15,656 nt of DNA from an uncultured Roseateles sp. (GTDB lineage: Bacteria; Pseudomonadota; Gammaproteobacteria; Burkholderiales; Burkholderiaceae), in assembly GCA_946480605.1 (NCBI GenBank), contig CAMLKW010000098.1, positions 1-15,656 of the forward strand, read 5' to 3'. A program made the position numbers and the translations under genes. The notes beneath the pieces are model-generated. The model was given only the letters and a program-made list of their open reading frames with translations, had not been told where the DNA came from and did not search any database. Below are positions 12,224 to 15,656 of the stretch, piece by piece (position 1 is the first letter of the stretch; every line of letters begins with the position of its first letter).

Positions 12224-13215
12224 TGACCTCTCTGACGCTGTTCACGCCTGCGGGCGCCTTGGCCAAGGCCGCCAACCTGACGCGTGCTGCCCGGCGGCTG
12301 ACGAAGCTGGGCTTCGAGGTCGAGATCGACGCCGATGCGCTGGCGCGCCACCAGCGCTTTGCCGGCGACGACGCGACGCGGCTGGCGGCCATCCATCGCA
12401 TCGCCGATGCGGCGCCGTCCATCGCCCTGGCCACGCGCGGCGGCTATGGCCTGACGCGCCTGCTGGACCAGCTGGACTGGGGCCGCATCGCCAAGAGCGT
12501 GGAGCACGGCACGCGCTGGGTCGGCTACAGCGACCTGACGGCGCTGCAGAACGGCTTCATCGCCCGCCACAAGGGGCTGGCGATGTGGTCCGGGCCGCTG
12601 GCCTGCGACGACTTCGGCCGCAGCGATGCCGAGGGCGGCGTGGACGAGGTGACGCAGGACTGCTTTCTCGAAGCCATGAGCGGCGCGCTGGAGGCGGTGG
12701 GTTTCCGCGCGCCGACGCCCGAGTTCGACGGCCTGGAGGCGCGCGGCCGGCTGTGGGGGGGCAACCTGACGGTGCTGTGCTCGCTGCTGGGCACGCCGCA
12801 CTGGCCCAAGATCAAGGGCGGCATCCTGTTCCTGGAAGACGTCAACGAGCACCCGTACCGCGTCGAGCGCCAGCTGTTGCAGCTGCAGCAGGCCGGCGTC
12901 ATCGACAACCAGGTGGCCGTGCTGCTGGGTGACTTCAGCGGCGCGGCGAAGTCGCCGCTGGACCGCGGCTACGGCATCAAGGATGCAGTGGCCGCGCTGC
13001 GCGCCCGCACGAAGACGCCGGTGCTGACCGGCCTGCCGTTCGGCCACGTGCGCACCAAGGTCTGCCTGCCGGTGGGCGGCACCGTGGAGTTGTACGTGCA
13101 GGGCCGCGAGGCCATCGTGGGCTGGCAGTCCGACCCGCGGCTGGCCCATGCGGCGCATCACGACCATGGCCCGGAGTGCGGCGACGACTGCGGGCACGAC
13201 CACCGCCATCACTGA
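12223..13215 (+). CDS. ldcA: Murein tetrapeptide L,D-carboxypeptidase (S66 family) with His/Cys-rich tail
   Basis: A 330-residue cytosolic serine peptidase that removes the terminal D-Ala from murein tetrapeptides during cell-wall recycling. The expected catalytic triad can be placed: S103 in VGYSDLTAL, E205 in FLEDVNEHPYR, and H275 in LPFGHVRTK. ATRGGYG (70-76) forms the conserved strand-loop. The last 22 residues (309-330) contain eight His and two Cys (C319, C323) spaced among Asp and Gly, an extra tail that E. coli LdcA does not have, as far as I recall; it may bind nickel or zinc. ATG 12223 overlaps the tadA stop by one base. The next gene is a peptide-type ABC importer, consistent with peptide recycling. 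Confidence 0.93.
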   Translation: MTSLTLFTPAGALAKAANLTRAARRLTKLGFEVEIDADALARHQRFAGDDATRLAAIHRIADAAPSIALATRGGYGLTRLLDQLDWGRIAKSVEHGTRWVGYSDLTALQNGFIARHKGLAMWSGPLACDDFGRSDAEGGVDEVTQDCFLEAMSGALEAVGFRAPTPEFDGLEARGRLWGGNLTVLCSLLGTPHWPKIKGGILFLEDVNEHPYRVERQLLQLQQAGVIDNQVAVLLGDFSGAAKSPLDRGYGIKDAVAALRARTKTPVLTGLPFGHVRTKVCLPVGGTVELYVQGREAIVGWQSDPRLAHAAHHDHGPECGDDCGHDHRHH

Positions 13216-13217
13216 AG

Positions 13218-13237
13218 ACACCCCGGGTTTCCGGTGT
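13218..13237 (+). terminator. Possible weak hairpin after ldcA
   Basis: CCGG-GTTT-CCGG (13223-13234) can extend with flanking ACA/TGT across a two-base bulge, directly after the ldcA stop. No T-tract follows, and a promoter candidate starts about 20 bases later. It may attenuate read-through between ldcA and the transporter genes. Confidence 0.25.
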
Positions 13238-13258
13238 GGCCGGCACGCGGCGCGCCAC

Positions 13259-13264
13259 TATGAT
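13259..13264 (+). promoter_or_regulatory. Putative -10 element for the solute-binding protein gene
   Basis: TATGAT matches 5 of 6 bases of TATAAT and lies 52 bases before the GTG start, in a 101-base gap that is otherwise non-coding. No strong -35 is seen 16-18 bases upstream. The ATG inside it also opens the reading frame, but the sequence there looks like a promoter and leader, not coding. Confidence 0.4.
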
Positions 13265-13316
13265 TCCGCCCGTCGCCTCGGCTTTGCCGGGGCTTCGCTT
13301 TTTCGGGAGTCGGGAC

Positions 13317-15536
13317 GTGGCAGGTCGAGCGGGTTGGATCAAGGCAGGCATGGGCGCGCTGGCGCTGGCGCTGCTGGCCGCCTGCAACAACAGCCCCTTC
13401 CCGCGCGGCGCCGAGCGCGAGAACACGCTGTACATGGCCTTCGCCGAACGCTCGCCGCGCTACCTGGACCCGACCTCCTCGTATGCGGCGCCCGAGAGCA
13501 CCTACGTCTACGAGATCAGTGAGCCGCCCTACGGCTACCACCACCTGAAGCGGCCGTACACGCTGATCCCGCGCGCGGCGGCCAGCATCACCAAGCCCTA
13601 TTTCCTGGACAAGCAGGGCCAGCGGCTGCCGGACGACGCACCGGACGAGTTGATCGCCGAGGCCGTCTACGACATCGAGATCCGGCCCGGGCTGAAGTGG
13701 TCGCCGCACCCGGCGTTCGCCAAGGATGGGCAGGGGAACTACCTCTATCACCACCTGAAGCCGGGTGAGCTGGGCGGCAAGCGCAGCCCGTTCGAGTTCC
13801 AGCAGCTGGCGACGCGCGAGGTGGTGGCTGAGGACTTCGTCTACGCGCTCAAGCGCCATGCCAGCCCGCGGCTGGAGGCGCCGGTGGCGGCGGTGTTCTC
13901 GGAGCACGTGCTGGGGCTGAAGGACTACATGGCGCTGCTGCGGCGCGAGAGCGAAAAGCAACTGGCCGGCTTGCCGGAGAGTCTGGCCGACAAGCCCTTC
14001 CTGGACCTGCGCCAGTGGCCGATGGCGGGCGCGGTGGCCGTCAACGACCACCTGCTGCGCATCCGCCTCAAGGGCCGCTACCCGCAGTGGCAGTACTGGC
14101 TGGCCACCAACTTCACCGCACCCATTCCCTGGGAGGTGGACGCCTTCTACGCCCAGCCCGGCATGGCGGCCAACTCGATGGGCTGGAACCGCTGGCCGGT
14201 GGGCACGGGGCCGTTCATGATGACCGAGTACGTGCAGGACCGCCGGCATGTGATGAGCCGCAACCCCCACTACCGGCCCGACACCTATCCCTGCGAAGGC
14301 GAGCCCGGCGATGCCGAGGCGGGGCGCCTGGCCGACTGCGGCAAGCGCGTGCCCTTCGTCGACAAGGTGGTCGCGATCAACGTCAAGGAGAAGGTGCCCA
14401 TCAAGGAGCTGTTCAAGCAGGGCTACCTGGACCTGCCCGAGATGGACCGCGCCGACTGGGGTGTGAATCTGGCCGTGGACCGGGACGACTCGGACGAGGT
14501 GCGCGCCTTCTTCGAGCAACGCGGCTTCCAGCTGCCGATGACGGTGGACATTTCCAACTGGTATCTGGGCTTCAACTGGATGGACCCGGTCGTCGGCCAG
14601 GGCGATACGCCCGAGCAGCGCAAGCGCAACCGTGCGCTGCGCCAGGCCATCTCCATCGCCATCGACTGGGAGGAGGGCTATGGCCGCATCTTCCGCGACA
14701 AGGGCGGCGACGCGGCGCACGGGCCCATCCCGCCGGGCGTGTTCGGGTCCAGGGAAGGGCAACCGGGCGAGTTCAACCCGGTCACGCACCGGTTGGTGAA
14801 TGGCAAGGTCGAGCGCCGGCCCATAGCGGACGCTCACCAGTTGATGGAGCAGGCCGGCTACCCCGGCGGCCGCGACGCGACGACCGGCAAGCCGCTGGTG
14901 CTGAACTACGACTTCCAGCGCGTCGTCACGCCGGAGCTGAAGGCCGAGAACGACTGGCTGATCCGCCAGTTCGCCAAGCTGGGCATACAGCTGGACATCC
15001 GCGCGACGGACTACAACCAGTTCCAGGAGAAGGTGTTGAAGGGCAAGCACCAGATCTTCTGGTGGGGCTGGTTCGCCGACTACCCGGACGCCGAGAACTT
15101 TCTGTTCCTGCTCTACGGCCCCAACAGCAAGAGCCAGCACGAGGGCGAGAACACCGCCAACTACCTGAACCCCGAGTTCGACCGGCTGTACCGCAAGCTG
15201 CAGTCGCTGGAGGACGGGCCCGAGAAGGCCGACGTGATGGCGAAGATGAACGACATCGTCCGCCAGGACGCGCCGTGGGCCTGGGGCTACTGGAGCTATT
15301 CGGGCGTGGCCTTCCAGCGCTGGGTGCACAACGGCAAGCCCGGCGTCGTCGTGCGTGACCGCGCGCGTTACCTGCGCGTGGACACCGAGGAGCGCACGCG
15401 CAGCATCGCCGCGTGGAATCAGCCGGTCTGGTGGCCGCTGCTGGCGTTTGCGGTCGGCGGGCTGGCCATCTTCATCGCGACGCGCCGTGCCTGGGCCAAG
15501 CGCGAGTCGGCCACCGCACTGGGAGGCACGCGCTGA
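13317..15536 (+). CDS. Family 5 extracellular solute-binding lipoprotein with C-terminal transmembrane helix
   Basis: A 739-residue binding protein of a peptide-type ABC importer (SBP_bac_5, OppA/DppA-like). GTG 13317 follows GGGAG and gives a proper lipoprotein signal: basic VAGRAGWIKAG, hydrophobic core, lipobox LLAAC with C23. The family fold runs through NTLYMAFAERSPRYLDP (37-53), AEDFVYALKRH, WPVGTGPFMMTEYVQ, NRALRQAISIAIDWEEGY, and a late IFWWGWFADYPDAENFLFLLYGPNS segment. It is longer than usual (about 500-600). The extra end is a hydrophobic helix (about 704-722, VWWPLLAFAVGGLAIFIAT) followed by RRAWAKR, a positive-inside stop-transfer anchor. The permease begins on the overlapping TGATG. 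The substrate is probably a peptide; LdcA next door would suit murein peptides, but that is inference. Confidence 0.9.
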   Translation: MAGRAGWIKAGMGALALALLAACNNSPFPRGAERENTLYMAFAERSPRYLDPTSSYAAPESTYVYEISEPPYGYHHLKRPYTLIPRAAASITKPYFLDKQGQRLPDDAPDELIAEAVYDIEIRPGLKWSPHPAFAKDGQGNYLYHHLKPGELGGKRSPFEFQQLATREVVAEDFVYALKRHASPRLEAPVAAVFSEHVLGLKDYMALLRRESEKQLAGLPESLADKPFLDLRQWPMAGAVAVNDHLLRIRLKGRYPQWQYWLATNFTAPIPWEVDAFYAQPGMAANSMGWNRWPVGTGPFMMTEYVQDRRHVMSRNPHYRPDTYPCEGEPGDAEAGRLADCGKRVPFVDKVVAINVKEKVPIKELFKQGYLDLPEMDRADWGVNLAVDRDDSDEVRAFFEQRGFQLPMTVDISNWYLGFNWMDPVVGQGDTPEQRKRNRALRQAISIAIDWEEGYGRIFRDKGGDAAHGPIPPGVFGSREGQPGEFNPVTHRLVNGKVERRPIADAHQLMEQAGYPGGRDATTGKPLVLNYDFQRVVTPELKAENDWLIRQFAKLGIQLDIRATDYNQFQEKVLKGKHQIFWWGWFADYPDAENFLFLLYGPNSKSQHEGENTANYLNPEFDRLYRKLQSLEDGPEKADVMAKMNDIVRQDAPWAWGYWSYSGVAFQRWVHNGKPGVVVRDRARYLRVDTEERTRSIAAWNQPVWWPLLAFAVGGLAIFIATRRAWAKRESATALGGTR

Positions 15537-15656
15537 TGCTGGGCTTCGTCATGCGCCGCCTGGGCTACGGCCTGGCCATCCTCGTCGGCGTCAACCTGTT
15601 TACCTTCTTCCTGTTCTTCACCGTCAACACGCCGGACGACATGGCGCGGCTGAACA
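15536..15656 (+). CDS. ABC transporter permease, OppB/DppB type (5' fragment, cut by window end)
   Basis: Only the first 40 residues are present. MLGFVMRRLGYGLAILVGVN begins with the short basic cytosolic end and first membrane helix (about 9-29) typical of peptide/nickel importer permeases (BPD_transp_1); NTPDDMARLN then enters the first periplasmic loop. ATG 15536 overlaps the binding-protein stop by one base (TGATG), and GGGAGG lies 9 bases upstream, so the genes are one operon. The reading frame continues past the window. Confidence 0.85.
   Translation, partial: MLGFVMRRLGYGLAILVGVNLFTFFLFFTVNTPDDMARLN

Noticed and set aside
13176..13316. Longer N terminus of the solute-binding protein, starting within ldcA or at ATG 13260
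   Set aside because: That stretch contains a TATGAT promoter-like element; GTG 13317 has a ribosome-binding site and directly yields a lipoprotein signal peptide.

Overview
The window is very GC-rich DNA, densely packed with genes that often share ATGA or TGATG stop/start overlaps. Gene content (Fis-type sigma-54 activator, tandem Hsp20, PxpABC, TadA-LdcA, DUF72, CsbD) and codon bias suggest a betaproteobacterium of the order Burkholderiales, possibly the Rubrivivax/Leptothrix/Comamonadaceae side. This assignment is an inference; there is no rRNA or marker gene here to confirm it. No tRNA, rRNA, CRISPR array or insertion sequence was seen, and no gene-free stretch exceeds about 180 bases.

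Left part (63-6654, all on the minus strand): a stress/low-oxygen block. In transcription order it holds two Hsp20 small heat-shock proteins (6654-5784), a strong hairpin (5711-5750), two small uncharacterised genes that overlap by ATGA (5660-5239), and a compact operon of a 58-residue DUF2892 membrane protein, a zinc alcohol dehydrogenase and an 890-residue acyl-CoA synthetase/GNAT protein of the Pat/PatZ architecture (5127-1220). A single-domain sigma-54 activator follows (1079-63). In front of the DUF2892 gene lie a near-consensus FNR/ANR box and a -10-like hexamer at class II spacing. The gene mix resembles the low-oxygen-activated (lxa) type of stress locus known from Burkholderia.

Middle (6830-8229): a small one-pass membrane protein followed 5 bases later by the 2H phosphoesterase ThpR, then a small basic protein, all on the plus strand. 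A convergent CsbD-family stress gene on the minus strand ends in a textbook Rho-independent terminator.

Right part: a tightly coupled minus-strand operon pxpB-pxpC-pxpA-DUF72 (11643-8338) encodes 5-oxoprolinase, which returns pyroglutamate to glutamate. Only 37 bases away, a divergent plus-strand set begins: tadA (tRNA wobble adenosine deaminase), ldcA (murein L,D-carboxypeptidase with an unusual His/Cys tail), then a large family 5 solute-binding lipoprotein with an extra C-terminal membrane helix, and the start of its ABC permease, cut by the window edge. LdcA next to a peptide-type importer suggests peptide or murein-peptide recycling.

Points most worth a second look: the putative FNR-controlled DUF2892-adh-Pat operon, the Pat-like protein that keeps the acyl-CoA synthetase histidine, the GAYTDA variant in a sigma-54 activator with no sensor domain, the doubly anchored binding protein, and the small overlapping genes beside the Hsp20 pair.
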